Shown: positions 34,510-46,555, numbered from the stretch's first letter. The stretch is 64,000 nt of DNA from Drosophila pseudoobscura (GCF_009870125.1 NC_046680.1:3658001-3722000); one strand, 5' to 3'. Program-made: numbers and translations. Notes: generated by a model not told the origin, from the letters alone.

Positions 34510-36290
34510 CCAAGCCAAGCTTACGCCATGAGGCGGCGTAAGTTCTGTAGAATAGCTCAGAAGCCTCTCGCTTGCGCAAAGTTCTCTCGAAGACAACATC
34601 CTCTTTTGGACTACGTCCAGCAATGAGTCGCTACATCTTTTCTTTAACAACCAATTCCCCGGCTGCGATGACAAAAAGACCACACTCCTTCGCGGCTCCT
34701 TCCGTGGCCTCAAGTGATATCACGAACTTGCTAAGCCGGGAGAACATTTCCTGGGAAATCAAAAGCCTTAAACTTTACAAGTCCACTTAATGGCTCAAAA
34801 AGGATATTCGAGGGAATCTTTTCCCATGGATTCATCCTGGAAACCTGGCTTCATACCAAAGTCGTCTTCATTCCCAAGGCAGGCAAGCCCTCGCATACTG
34901 CCCCCAAAGATGTCAGACTCATAAGGCTATCGTATTTCTTTTTGAAGACGGCTTCTGGGGATGCATCTCACGGCGAGTATTCCGCCTAGTCTAATCTCAG
35001 GCTCCCAGCATGCCTATCGGAAGGGAAGATCCACCGAAACGGCCCCACACTCGATCACATCGATCATCGAAGCGTCTCTTAACTTTACATACTTTACTAC
35101 ACAGAAGGCGCCTTTAATAGCATCCTCCCGACCGCCATCACGGGTGCACTGACGGACCTGGGGGTTGGCTCTCGGACGGTGAGCCTGATCGATCAGATGC
35201 TACAATGCAGGACGGTTGAGGCATCACTGGTTACGTCAACGTCCACCAGATTTGTCAGCAGAGGCATACCGCAGGGCGGAGTACTCTCGTCCCTCCTATG
35301 GAACGGGGCACTGAACGTACTGCTGTGGGAGATAGAGTGCGATAGTGGCGTATGCGTACGATGTTGTCATAGCTGTGTGAGTGCTTGACAAGCACACTCA
35401 TGAAGATGTCAAAATGGGCAGACAAATGCGGTCTAGGTGTCAATCCATCTAAAACGGAACTGGTGCTTTTCACTAGGAAGTACAAAGTTCTGGCACTGAT
35501 TCCCCTAAAACTATGTGGGGAAGCGCTTGCAGAAAAACCATCGGACTATAATGGAGAATGACCCTCTATATATTTCGGTGGCTTTACACAACTATCATAT
35601 GACCAATCATGCTCTGTGGAGTGGTGGTATGGTGGCCAGCCTCAGAGAAAAGAACATGCCTCAATAAACTCAGCAGAGTTCAACGCATGGCAGAGCTATG
35701 CATAACTGGCGGGCTACGCACTAACCCAAATGAAGCCCTCGATACCATGCTGGACCTCCTTCCCATAGACCTCATGGGAAAGAAGTTTGCAATCCTTTCC
35801 GCCCTCAGAATTAGGGAAGCCAAACTATGGAAAGCATCCGCGTTTGGGCGCTCGGAAATCCTGACGAGACTCCCACAATTACCAGAGAGGACATATTACT
35901 GTATGCCTAGTTATCACCTCTCTTTGCCTTTCCATGTATCACATTCCAGGTTTCCCACCTAGGGAGGACTGGGAGATGGGCGAACCAGGACCTGCAAATG
36001 CGGTCCACTTCTACACTGATGGCTCAAAGCTAGACGGCCGCGTGAGAGGCGGACTCTACTGTAACGAGCTAAACATCAGTCATTGCTGCATGCTCCCAGA
36101 TCGCTGTAGTGTGTTTCAAGCGGAGTTTGCACCAATCAAAGAGGCCATTTCTATAGCATCCAAACTACCCCTCGACACTGACTTGGTGAGGACTGTGCCG
36201 GCTCCACCCCTGGTGGAGCAAGAGAGCAGCGCATGCTGCCTTACAATGGTGAAAGTTTATCTTCAGGAGTATCAGCGACATTCCTGAGTT
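34510..36290 (+). mobile_element. Degenerate LOA/Bilbo-like LINE (RT to RNase H)
   Basis: Plus frames in order: SGSQHAYRKGRSTETAPHS, STRFVSRGIPQGGVLSSLLW (RT), VVWWPASEKRTCLNKLSRVQ, then RNase H with VHFYTDGSKLDGRVRGG and FQAEFAPIKEAIS. There are many stops and frameshifts, and the YADD box is damaged (YAYDVV-like). The part before 34800 is poorly defined. Confidence 0.75.
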
Positions 36291-36299
36291 CCTCCCCGA

Positions 36300-37800
36300 C
36301 ACCAATGTGCCTGAAGCACCCCTAGCAAGATCGCTCCCGTCGGACACATAGTCATCCCGGATGTCATCCGACACCACTGATGCTACATCCGACACCGCAG
36401 GCTTGATCTCCAGGCTCGGAGTCTCCGGGGCCTCCAGGTATGGAGGACTTCTATGTACTTAGCCAAATTCATTAATGAAACCAATTTGGAATTTTGAATC
36501 GAAACACAGGAAAGTCATATGCACACTAAATCGTCGGGGTCAAGCAACTGAGTGCCATCGGAAGTCATATTGGTTAGAAACCTTCAGTTGTTGCTCCATT
36601 TTAAAGGGTACGTTCTGTTCCCTTTGCTTCCCACATTTCCTTCTGTTTATAACCATTATATTGTATAATTGACATATATTGTCTTTTCATTATGTCTTCA
36701 CTATTAACCAACTTTGTACAACACTCGTAGTGCACTACTTCTCTTTTCAACTGTACCCTGCAGTACCAGGAGTAAGCTGGCTGACGCGCTGGCGTCATGA
36801 TGACGCGGCGGTAGGCGAACGCCAGAGCCGAGGACCCTGTGTTGGTCGTCCCGTTTAGTTGGCTTTAACAGCACAGATTAATTGCCGCAAGAGCAGTTGG
36901 TGTCGCAAGCTGTGCGCGTAAGTAGGTACGATGCTTTGGACTGGCTGTCTATTAAAAACCCGACAGTAAAAAGTAAAGCTTAAACTATGGCGGCACCTCA
37001 TGGTGGCCGAAAAGTATGCCCGTTCATTCATGGCTAGAAATTCACCTATTATCGTTATACATTAAATACTAAATCGAATGCCATGGTCAACTATCGTCCG
37101 TCGACACCCTGGGATCTAATTTTGAATGTTCGCTCTAAGAAATGCTCGGTGTATAAAATTTCACATACTCTATGGTTAGTGGTAAAACACACCTTTCAAG
37201 CCGTCGACAACTAAGACATCAACCAATTAATCAATCCATCCCAAGAGACGCTGCAACATCAAAATAATGAAACAATAACCAACATGTACTCGAGCCCTGC
37301 CGGTGCTATTGAAGTATCTGGTCAGGGACCTTGGGATTCATCCGACGATCAGGTAACAATGCCAAAGCAATAGAGGCTAAAATAAAAGGAAAATACCAAA
37401 TGGCTTGGCATAGATCAGTACAAGTGTACATAAGCCCAAAACGTTTGAATATTCGTGTGTCGCTTTGTAAAAACAGGAAGACCGTTTATTTCGCTTCTTG
37501 GGTTGCAATATTTCGTCTTTCGTTTCTAGAAAACATTGACCCTTGCAGTGGTAAGCTAATGCGCATTGCCGTGCTCTTCAAAAATTCGTCTCTTTAATGC
37601 ACCACATACGTTTCAATTCATAGCTTGCTTTCACAGCTTCGTTTGTCATATCGGACTCTTTTTCTGGATTCGCTCAGCTTGCGTATCGTTCGTATGTTAA
37701 GAAGTCTCTTATACTTGGGAAGTTAACTATAACATTGGAGCATCGTACGTCTGTGTGCTTTTCCAGTTCGTTTGTGTGGAAGGCTTCTTAAACGCCATTC
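36300..37800. other. Unassigned sequence
   Basis: No recognised family. Near 37290-37352 a short plus frame, MYSSPAGAIEVSGQGPWD, precedes a GTAACA sequence and could be the start of another element's ORF1. Nothing else is supported. Confidence 0.4.
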
Positions 37801-37804
37801 GCTT

Positions 37805-38872
37805 ACACTTGTGGAATTAAGTCAAACAGAAGGTTTTGTTGTTGATACTGCAAATTTATTCGCTACCTTTTTCCAAACAACGTACTCGTCTGTCTATTTT
37901 CGAGGAAAGCGTTGATCTGAAAGGTTTGTCATCTATGGACAGATCGTTTTCTGCGGGTCCAGAAAAGACACCAAGTTACATTTTAAAACACTGTGCCCCA
38001 TCCCATTGCAAACCCTTGACCTTTCTCTTCAACCTCTGCTTGGAACAGTTTTGTCTCCCAGTAATTTGGAATGATTCCTACATCATTCCGCTTCACAATA
38101 AAGGTTCAAGATCAAATATTGAAAACTATCGTGGTATCGCTAAGCTTTCCGCCATACCGAAGATTCTTGAGTTCCTGGTCACCTGGTCCTGGTCAACTGC
38201 GATATCTTTGTTGCAGCTTGATATCTCCGTCGCAACATAGTTTTTTCAGGCATCGTTCAACATCGACTAACCTTCTTGAGGTTTCTAACCTAATCCACCA
38301 GTTTTTACGGACTTCAGCAAGGCATACGATTCTGTGAACCATATTCTGCTTATTCACAAGCTCTCTTTATTAGGGTTCCCAACAAATCTTCCGGATTGGA
38401 TTTTGTCCTTTCTCTCTTACCGTACTCAACGCGTTTTGTTTTCGTATGTGTTGCCAAATATTGTTCATGTTACTTTAGTTATTTGGAAGTTATTTGGACC
38501 CGCTTCTGTTTATTTTATTTGTGAATGACCTTGCTCAACATACTCTACTACACTAACGTATGCTGATGATGTTAAAATCTGTCTGCCTTACTCTGATTGG
38601 TATTTGCACACACGCCTTCAACTGGATCTAAGTGAACTACTATCGTGGTGTTCAACTAATCTTCTTTTTCTGAACCTTTCTAAATGCAATGCTCCACATT
38701 TTGTCTCATATGTTCTAGGAAATCATGTCCCCGAACGAATTTCGAGTTAAAATGACCTCGGAGTCCTTTTTGATCATAAGAGGTTGCAACAGTAAATAAA
38801 GCTAAGGTGTTTTAGCGTTCGTCAAGCGTTGGTCCAAGGAGTTTGACGACCCGTATGTTCCGAAACAACTGT
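37805..38872 (+). mobile_element. LINE family B, internally decayed ORF2 copy
   Basis: Plus-strand pieces read FATFFQTTYSS, LSSMDRSFSAGPEKTPSYIL, IIPLHNKGSRSNIENYRGI, then the SVNHALL-like and YADDVKICLPYSDW regions, ending near 38870. Deletions and stops are common. Confidence 0.85.
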
Positions 38873-39204
38873 AACAACGAAACAACACGAAACAACTCGA
38901 GAAGAACAGACGTGCAAGTGACACGCTCCGTAGACAAGTGCGTTTTCTGTGGAACCTGCGAACAACAACAAATCAGCTGCTGTACAATCCAAGCATAGGG
39001 AGCTTACCAACATCTGAGCACTGTCAACAGATCCCCAGCGGCAGGTCCGTGTGTAGAATATCCATTTCGAACCTGATCATCATCACACGCCAAAGACACT
39101 CAATATTGGCGAAGGAAGGCCAGGAAAAAGCGGGGAACGAAATTTCACTAAATACCGAGTGAAAAGCGTGTGGGTGCAAAGAAAATAACATTAACTAGAT
39201 AGAG

Positions 39205-39516
39205 GTGATACGTGACAGCTGTTTGCGATCGAAACGTCTGCGTGTCTCAAAACGTCTGCGTGAGAACACGGGGGCAATTCTAAAAGCGCCGCGTGTGTCA
39301 GAAACGCCATCCCAGGAATTGGTTCAGCTACTGAACCAACGATTTGAGGAGCAAGCCAGTCTCATTTCTACAACAATGACTGGGGCAGGCAGAATAGCTT
39401 ATCAGTATGGCTGGCAAGATCCATAATCCCACAAAAAGAGTTCAGTTTCTCGAGGACAAACTGGGTGAGACTCAACACCTTACACGAAAGGTAGATAATA
39501 TAGAAGCCCAGTTTCC
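39205..39516 (+). pseudogene. LINE family D ORF1, first part
   Basis: Frames read SETPSQELVQLLNQRFEEQ and, after a frameshift near 39400, RVQFLEDKLGETQHLTRKV and DNIEAQ, a coiled-coil region usual before the RNA-binding part of LINE ORF1. Upstream near 38937 CVFCGTCE may be a zinc-finger remnant. Confidence 0.6.
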
Positions 39517-41784
39517 TTGGGTCGATTGCTTGATCTATGCTTTGTATCGGATCCGACCATAGTGTTGTTAACCCGAGCCCTTCCGCTCACTATACCTGAA
39601 GACGCCTACCACCCTACTTTCGAGGTGTCGCTAGACATAGGACCAACTGTATTGGATCGGTCGAGTAGACTACCTGAACGTGTCCGCTGCTTTCGTAAAG
39701 CCGAGTTTGCGAAGCTTAATAACCTAATTAGGGATTTTGATTGGTCCGCTTTGTACTTGTGCACTGATGTCACAAAAGCCACAAACATTTTTTACAATGC
39801 TCTTGGCACATTTTTTGATTCTTGTGTCCCGCTCTCTTGTCCGATTAGATCTGGAAAACCCCCTTGGTTTACCAAAGAGTTATCCAGTCTAAAAAACTTA
39901 AAATCAAGACTTTATAAAAAATTTCAAGAAGTGGGTTCTCCTACTTCTCACTCTCGTTATGTAATAGCTCGGTCAAACTTTTCAGTTCTTAATGCTCAAT
40001 GCTATAAGAACTACCTATCTCGTTGCAGGATACGTTTTTCTCAGGACCCTAAACAGTTTTACTGCTTCGTAAACAGTAAGCGTAGAACGTCCGCACACCC
40101 ATCCTCGCTATCATTTTGTAATACGTCGGCAAATAATGATCAGGCAATTGCCGATCTTTTTGCCCAGTTTTTCCAAACTACCTATTCTGAGGAACGCTAC
40201 TCTGGTCAACCGTACCCATACGGATTACCGAGGTCGAACGGCATTTTCAGTCCCTTGTTAAATGAGTATTCCCTACTTCAAGATCTTCGACTAGTTAAGC
40301 CGGTGTTTTCACCGGGTCCAGACGGGGTTCCAGGTTGTGTACTCAGGTACTGCGCCGAGGCTCTGTGTGGACCATTGCTTAAACTATTCACCATGTCCAT
40401 TGATTCATCTTGCTTCCCCCCAATCTGGAAGGAATCGTTTATAATTCCTCTCCATAAAAAAGGTAGTAAGTCTGATGTAAAAAATTATAGAGGTATAGCA
40501 AAGTTATCCGCTATTCCCAAATTGTTTGAGAAGGTTTTAACTCCGCACTTGCAACATCTCTGCAAGTCACTTATATCTCCAACTCAGCATGGATTTATAA
40601 GGCGGCGATCAACCACCACGAACTTGTTAGAGTTTACCTCTTTCATTATTAAAGGCTTTCAAGGTAACTTACAGACGGATGTTATTTACACCGACTTTAG
40701 TAAAGCATTCGACTCTGTAAACCATTCCCTTTTAGCACATAAACTTGACCTTTTAGGGTTTCCGCCCAACCTCCTGAGATGGATTTCTAGCTATCTTTGT
40801 TCTAGGTCTCAAAGAGTCCTCTTCAAAAACTCCCTCTCTTTACCAGTAAAGGTTTCTTCGGGAGTACCACAGGGCAGCCATCTAGGCCCCTTACTCTTCA
40901 CACTCTTTATTAATGACTTGCCTTCAGTAATAACATACTCTCGAGTACTTATGTATGCGGATGATGTTAAACTCTGTGTCCAGTACAAGGACATTTCATT
41001 TCATTCTCGCTTGCAATCCGATCTCAATAGCTTTCAGTCATGGTGTTGTGCAAACTTGTTACACCTTAATGCCTCGAAATGCAAAGTTATGACATTTCAT
41101 CGTTCTAACCCTTTGTTGGCTCCCTACACCCTATTTGGGGGTTCTCTTGAGAGAATTACCCTGGTGGATGATCTGGGTGTTATGTTAGATCCCAAGTTAA
41201 AGTTTTCCGAACACATTTCTACCATGGTAAATAAGGCCATGGGCGTGCTTGGGTTTATAAAGAGGTGGTCAAAGGAATTTGACGACCCCTATATAACAAA
41301 GACTCTCTATACCTCGCTTGTTCGTCCGATCTTAGAATACGGCTCCTGTGTATGGTGCCCTCAGTACAAAGTACACCAGGACCGTATAGAATCAGTACAG
41401 AAAAACTTTTTACTCTTTGCTCTGCGGGGCCTTAACTGGGATGCGGGTGTAAGACTCCCATCTTACTCTAGTAGACTATTATTAGTAAACCTCCCATCCT
41501 TAGTTAACCGTAGAAAAATGCTTGGTGTGATATTTATGCACAACTTGATCAGGGGTGACATAGACAGCCCTGATCTGTTGAGCCGCATAAACTTCACGAT
41601 TCCTATTAGACTGACTAGAAACTTTATACCGTTGTTCCTTCCACTTTGTAGATCGAATTATTCCTTGCATGAACCATTTAGGGTCTTATGCTCGGACTAT
41701 AATTCCCTCTACCATATTATATCCTCCACTAATTCTCTTCCTCTTATTAAATTACTAATCCTTACACACCTTTCTAGTAATTAG
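39517..41784 (+). CDS. LINE family A ORF2, intact 755-residue frame
   Basis: The open frame includes the endonuclease C-terminus (LLDLCFVSDP, then EDAYHPTFEV with the conserved H), a linker, then RT: VFSPGPDGVPGCVLRYC, IIPLHKKGSKSDVKNYRGI, TDFSKAFDSVNH, SGVPQGSHLGPLLF and YADDVKL with the two catalytic Asp. The C-terminal region has RWSKEFDDPYITKTL and LVRPILEYGSCVW. There is no stop or frameshift. The first Met (MGRLLDL) is only the first after the truncation point, so the natural N-terminus, with most of the endonuclease, is missing. The clade (CR1/jockey-like) is from motif resemblance. Confidence 0.9.
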   Translation: MGRLLDLCFVSDPTIVLLTRALPLTIPEDAYHPTFEVSLDIGPTVLDRSSRLPERVRCFRKAEFAKLNNLIRDFDWSALYLCTDVTKATNIFYNALGTFFDSCVPLSCPIRSGKPPWFTKELSSLKNLKSRLYKKFQEVGSPTSHSRYVIARSNFSVLNAQCYKNYLSRCRIRFSQDPKQFYCFVNSKRRTSAHPSSLSFCNTSANNDQAIADLFAQFFQTTYSEERYSGQPYPYGLPRSNGIFSPLLNEYSLLQDLRLVKPVFSPGPDGVPGCVLRYCAEALCGPLLKLFTMSIDSSCFPPIWKESFIIPLHKKGSKSDVKNYRGIAKLSAIPKLFEKVLTPHLQHLCKSLISPTQHGFIRRRSTTTNLLEFTSFIIKGFQGNLQTDVIYTDFSKAFDSVNHSLLAHKLDLLGFPPNLLRWISSYLCSRSQRVLFKNSLSLPVKVSSGVPQGSHLGPLLFTLFINDLPSVITYSRVLMYADDVKLCVQYKDISFHSRLQSDLNSFQSWCCANLLHLNASKCKVMTFHRSNPLLAPYTLFGGSLERITLVDDLGVMLDPKLKFSEHISTMVNKAMGVLGFIKRWSKEFDDPYITKTLYTSLVRPILEYGSCVWCPQYKVHQDRIESVQKNFLLFALRGLNWDAGVRLPSYSSRLLLVNLPSLVNRRKMLGVIFMHNLIRGDIDSPDLLSRINFTIPIRLTRNFIPLFLPLCRSNYSLHEPFRVLCSDYNSLYHIISSTNSLPLIKLLILTHLSSN

Positions 41785-42080
41785 TAATTGTAGTGGTATT
41801 TGTATTTTGTATTTTATTGCATGCTTAATTTCTTAATAAGTTTAGTGCTAATTTTCCTCGAAGGTTAGTCTAATATCTATCTTTCTTGCATGCTCGCGTT
41901 TGGTTCGGCTACGCACCGCGCGTCATGCGGCAGCGCCCCTCGGTCGGTTGGGCGGGAGGAGGGCTGCGTTTTGCCTGGGATCCGCGCGTAACAGCCTTCT
42001 GCTGGTGTCACACGGGCCACTTGACGGTGCAGTAATTGCATCGCCTCTTGTTAGATGCAGTCATTGCATGTCAACGTCCA
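39517..42080 (+). mobile_element. LINE family A, young 5'-truncated copy
   Basis: It begins in the endonuclease C-terminus and runs without a break to the 3' end ATGTCAACGTCCA. It is almost identical to 4398-6104 over the shared 1.7 kb. The 3' UTR has a conserved hairpin (about 42029-42066). There is no poly(A) tail. Confidence 0.92.
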
Positions 42081-42116
42081 ATAAATTAAGCAAAAGTTCG
42101 ATGAACAGGCTAATGC

Positions 42117-42842
42117 CAAAGACTATACAATACCAAGATGTTGCATGAGAAACAAATTCTTTTTCAATTTTCGTTTGACGCTTCATGGTACCGGCACGCG
42201 GGGCTATTACTTCAATTCTCTTTTACGCTACCTTCGCCTCCGAAATGCTACTCGGCTTCGTCAATGCCTCGGTCAGCGTCGAGTCGGTGTGTCTCGAGAC
42301 AAAGAATACAAAAACAAAATATGAATCGTCTGCGTGCCGAAACCGTAGGGCAGCGTGGTCGCTGATGTCTTTGGCGCGGCACAGTGGGGACTCAGCCGAA
42401 ATAGTAAAAAAACTGTATGAGTGCTTAAGATAAATTTAATGTACGCATCTAATAGAGAATTTTCCAATCGAATTTTCAAGATAGTTTTAGTTTAGGAGAT
42501 ATAAGCACTCAAAGTTTAACATTTTTTCAGTGTGCAAATATCTATTGAGCTCATATTCACTAACTAATTTAGAAAGCTGAGACGGCCAAAGGTCCCACTG
42601 TGCCGCTCCAAAGACATCGGCGATCCGCGACCACCTCTTCGACGGTGCTGAGGCTCGAGAGTCCAGAATTGCCGAACAGACGAAACCGATGGGCAGCGGG
42701 GTCGCGGTAGAGACGAAGTACAGGCGAAAAGGGAATTGAAACCCCGCGCGCTCCCTCGTGACTTTTGGGTTCTAATGTTAGGACCCGCCATAGAACAGCT
42801 TTTTGGTCGCTCATGCAACATCTTGGTATTGTATAGTCTTTG
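42117..42842. mobile_element. Foldback DNA transposon, non-autonomous, 7-bp target duplication
   Basis: Both ends carry CAAAGACTATACAATACC in inverted orientation, with match going on for about 32 bp (to GTTGCATGA). The inverted arms continue imperfectly inward: GCGCGGGG with TTCAATTC at about 42199-42219 pairs with the region near 42733-42755, and GATGTCTTTGG with CACAGTGGG at about 42365-42383 pairs with 42596-42622. The central loop is AT-rich. CTAATGC flanks both sides (42110-42116 and 42843-42849). Taking out the element and one CTAATGC rejoins the LINE D frame. Long inverted ends plus a 7-bp duplication are like Galileo/1360-type P-superfamily elements; that is inference, as there is no transposase. 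Confidence 0.8.
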
Positions 42843-43340
42843 CTAATGCTAACATCGCAAGCAGCCTTAGGATCCATGGAATTCCTTACGTGGAAGGGGA
42901 GAAACTGAAGCACATCTTCAACAACTTGTGCCTCAGCCTTAATCACACTCCAGCGCCTGCTATTAAGGAAATCTACCGTATGAAACTGAACAAAAATTTG
43001 CCCCACTCTATTGTTGACCCTATCATGGTCAAACTGGAACTGGTGCGCGATAAAGCGGCACTTCTACGTAATATCGGTATGTATAGGCGGGAAACAAAAA
43101 AAACCAATCACCTTGCAGGTACTCGGCCTGAACTCGCCAGCGCCAGTATACATCAACGAGCAGCTTACAAAAGAAAACTACCAGATCTTTAAAGAAGCTT
43201 TAAAAATGAAGAAGCACCGACAGCTGCAGTCACATAAAGGGGTACAGTTCACATAAAAGTCCGTCAAGAAAGCGAGTTCTGGGAAGTTCTCAAAATACAG
43301 GAGCTGAGAGAGATGCAAGCCGACACCGAGGGTCTTGCCG
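42843..43340 (+). pseudogene. LINE family D ORF1, second part
   Basis: Reads NIASSLRIHGIPYVEGEKLK, IFNNLCLSLNHTPAPAIKEI, PHSIVDPIMVKLELVRDKAA and, after a frameshift near 43095, VLGLNSPAPVYINEQLTKEN. This is the RNA-recognition-like and C-terminal part of ORF1 in insect LINEs. Confidence 0.75.
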
Positions 43341-43529
43341 CAGGCGGCGAGAATTGTTCGTTTCGCCAATAACAAAAATATTAGTCATTTTTTTATGTTA
43401 GCCTTAAGAATCCCTAATCTAACCGTTGTCCTATATAATATTATTAAGTGGGCCCTTGACTTCTTTTACTATACTGTCATTCTTAGTTTTGATAAAACTC
43501 ACAATTTAGTAACACTTACCAATGCGAAT

Positions 43530-46050
43530 ACATTTCAGATGCTTAGAATTCTGGTGAAGCAAAAATCGGGTCTCCAAATCTGCCATATTAATGCACAAAG
43601 CTTGCCGAAAAAAATTGAAGAATTTAGACATATGTTCGTGGATTCAGGAGTGGATGTTATATTTGTGTCTGAAACTTTGTTTGTGTTGCGATCTGATCGT
43701 ATAGAACATGCCGGGGGCGTTGCAATATATATAAATAACAAGACAGCTGCTAAACTCGTCTGTAAGCAAATACCGGACAGCGCTATAGAATACATTTTTC
43801 TAAAGATCAAAGAGACAAAAAGAGACTGCTCCTTGGCTGTATATATCGACCAAACCAAAACATTGACTATTCGTATTTGACAACACTTGTTACTGACATT
43901 TCTCTGATGTATACAGACATAATACATGCAGGTGACTTTAACTGTGACATTCTGAGAGAATCCCGATTGCCAGATAAACTGTTTAGTCTTGGTTTAAATG
44001 TTGTAAACCACCAATACCCCACACACTTTACAAAAACCAGAAACACACTATTAGACTTATTTTTTGTTGACAGCACCGAAAAATTGTTACTCTATGATCA
44101 ACTCACAGTGCCAGGGTATTCAAAACATGTCCTTATTTTCATGACCTACGTCATCAATCCTGACTACCATGACTATGTTACCTTCTATAGAGACTTTAGG
44201 AACATTGACCTTGGAAAACTAGACACTGACATTAACATGCTCGACTGGACATCAATATATTATATGCCGGGTGTGAATTCTCAGCTTGCCCACCTTCAAT
44301 CAAACATCGACTATCTTTATAATGAACATGTACCTATCAAGAAAGCGGCCGTTAGACAAACAGATAACTCCTGGTTCAACCATGAAATAAAAATGGGTAT
44401 CATTAAAAGAAAAAGTTTAAAATATATAAGACTGAAAGCCACCTTAATATGTACAAATCATTAATATCAAATGTAACAAAGCTAAAAACTCTGCCAAGAC
44501 CGCCTTCTACACGTCAAAGTTTAATAACGCGGTATGCGGTAAGAAAAAATGGCAAATTATTAAAAATATTGGAATTGGGAAGAAAACACGAAACACTTAA
44601 GTTGACATGGACGTAAATGAAATAAATAACAAATTTGTGCAACTAGATGTACCTGACTTTCCCCCAACCCTTAACTTGACATCAGTACCCTATCCTAACA
44701 CTGTTCCTAGCTTCAGTTTCTGTTGTTTTAGTCTGTGTGATGTTCTAGAATCCCTACTTAAGATTACGTCGAATGCGATCGGCTTGAACAACATGAACCC
44801 TAAATTTCTGAGAATAATTCTCCCCCGAGTTTTAATGCAAGTTATCCACATTTTTAACACAGCCATTACTACATCAATATTCCCTGAAAAGTGGAAGGAG
44901 GGCAAAATAGTCCCTATCCCTAAAGTAAACTCTCTAGATTACAGTTCAATATCCATTTTACCGAGCCTATCAAGAGCGTTCGAGGCTTTGGTGGCTGTGC
45001 AAATAAATATATTTCTTTCTGAGCATACATTACTTACAACAACCAATCTGGATTCAGACGAAATAGAAGTTGTTCTACCTCCATAATAAAAATTGTAGAG
45101 GATATCCGCGAAAGAATGGACGACGGAAATGTGACATTCCTAACTCTTCTTTAATATACTAAAGCTTTTGATTCAGTTGACCATGGTATCCTCATTGCAA
45201 AGCTTCGTAAATCCTATAATTACTCTGTCTCAGCAGTACGGTTGCTATCGTCTTATCTCTTAAATAGGAGTCAGGCTGTTGTCACCGAAACTGAATTGTC
45301 GTAGTTTGCATATGTTAAGTGTGGTGTCCCACAGGGATCAGTACTTGGTCCATTATTGTTCTCCATTTATGTAAATGACCTGCCAATGGTATTGTCCGAC
45401 TGTGATGTGCACACATGTACGCCGATGACGTCCAATTATATGTTAGTCGACCGTTAAGTAGAATAGATGAGTGTATCAGAGTCAGATAAACTCAACACTA
45501 TTAAGACGCGTAGAAATCTCAAATACTCCCATTAGCTACGTAGATAAGGCATAAAACTTAGGCTTTATTCTAAACAAAACGCTTTCGTGGGATGATCACG
45601 TAAGCAAAGCCGTAGGAAAAACCTATGGGATTTTAAGGTCACTAAATATTACCAAACGATTTATACCGCTAAACATTCGGATGCAAATAGCAAAAGCATA
45701 CCTTGTACCTGTACTCACCTATGGGATAGAGGCATTTGGTAACTGTGGTTACGCAGACAGGCAAAAATATATAGATATATATCTCGGTTAAGCCGTAATG
45801 ACAGAATTTCAGCTTTTTCATTCAAAATATTCGTAATGCATTTTTTTAAATGGATTGACTATAAGATGCTAACATTCCTTCATAAGATATTATTCACCAA
45901 ACAACCCGAATACCTGCACCAAATTCTTAGATTCACTAATTCCGTCAGAACAAATAATATTATCACCATTCGAAATAAAACTTTAAATTCCGAGAGCCAT
46001 TTCTTCGTCTATGTCATTAAATTAAATAAAAGACAACATTACCTATAATT
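43530..46050 (+). pseudogene. LINE family D ORF2 (endonuclease and RT), decayed
   Basis: Endonuclease: QICHINAQSLPKKIEEF, VDVIFVSETL, GGVAIYINN, then HAGDFNCDILRES and a TLLDLFFVD region. RT pieces: FPEKWKEGKIVPIPKVN, an FDSVDHGIL segment, GVPQGSVLGPLLFSIYVNDL and a damaged YADD box near 45420. A C-terminal tail follows to 46050. At least five stops or frameshifts are present. It is distinct from families A and B. Confidence 0.82.
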
Positions 46051-46212
46051 AATAAATGCCGAATATAACGTACATATGTAACCCTAAATTAGAAAAGATT
46101 ATTATGATTATATAAGTTGTTGAGTTTGACCCAACCAAAACCAATGTGACATCTAGTGACTAGTGCTCTAATTATAAGCCCCATGCTTGTAGCTCTAGGA
46201 AAGAAAATAAAT

Positions 46213-46555
46213 AACTGTATATCTCTTTAGTACGTCCTATATTGGAGTATTGTTCTTGTGTGTGGAGCCCGCAGCATAAAGAGCAGCAGGTTGTTATGAA
46301 TCAGTGCAAAAGCAATTTTTAATTTTTTCCCTTCGTACCTCTAACTGGACTCGGGTAGGATCTTGCTACCCTACCGGTCAGGGTAAATCTAATTGACCTT
46401 CCGTCGTTACACCATCGCAGAATGTGTAATGGGTAATGTTCGAGCCCAAGCTCCTTCTCGGGATTGTTGACTCCCAAACTCTCTTGGTTCAGATTGACTT
46501 GGCCGTTGACCCGTACTTTTATGCCATTCTGCTTACCCATATGTAGGTCGAGCGT
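46213..46555 (+). mobile_element. LINE family B, 3' ORF2 fragment
   Basis: Begins at LVRPILEYCSCVWSPQ-like sequence and ends at the CRSNYAD-like end (CATATGTAGGTCGAGC). Frameshifted. Confidence 0.85.

Larger units (their letters stand above)
38873..46212 (+). mobile_element. LINE family D, interrupted twice
   Basis: ORF1 pieces lie at about 38930-39516 and 42081-43340, ORF2 at about 43530-46050, and a 3' UTR to about 46212. ORF1 is cut by the family A LINE (39517-42080) and by the foldback element (42117-42842). Removing the foldback element rejoins a clean reading frame (KFDEQANANIASSLRIHG). The element is decayed by stops. Its start and 3' end are estimates. Confidence 0.72.

Noticed and set aside
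42377..42613. Transib-like element bounded by CACAGTGGG and CCCACTGTG
   Set aside because: The inverted similarity goes on outside these motifs to the real ends at 42117 and 42842, which have a target duplication; the inner pair is part of the longer arms.
42569..43006. 145-residue minus-strand open frame
   Set aside because: It spans the foldback arm and the antisense of LINE D ORF1; it has no family motif and is explained by these elements.
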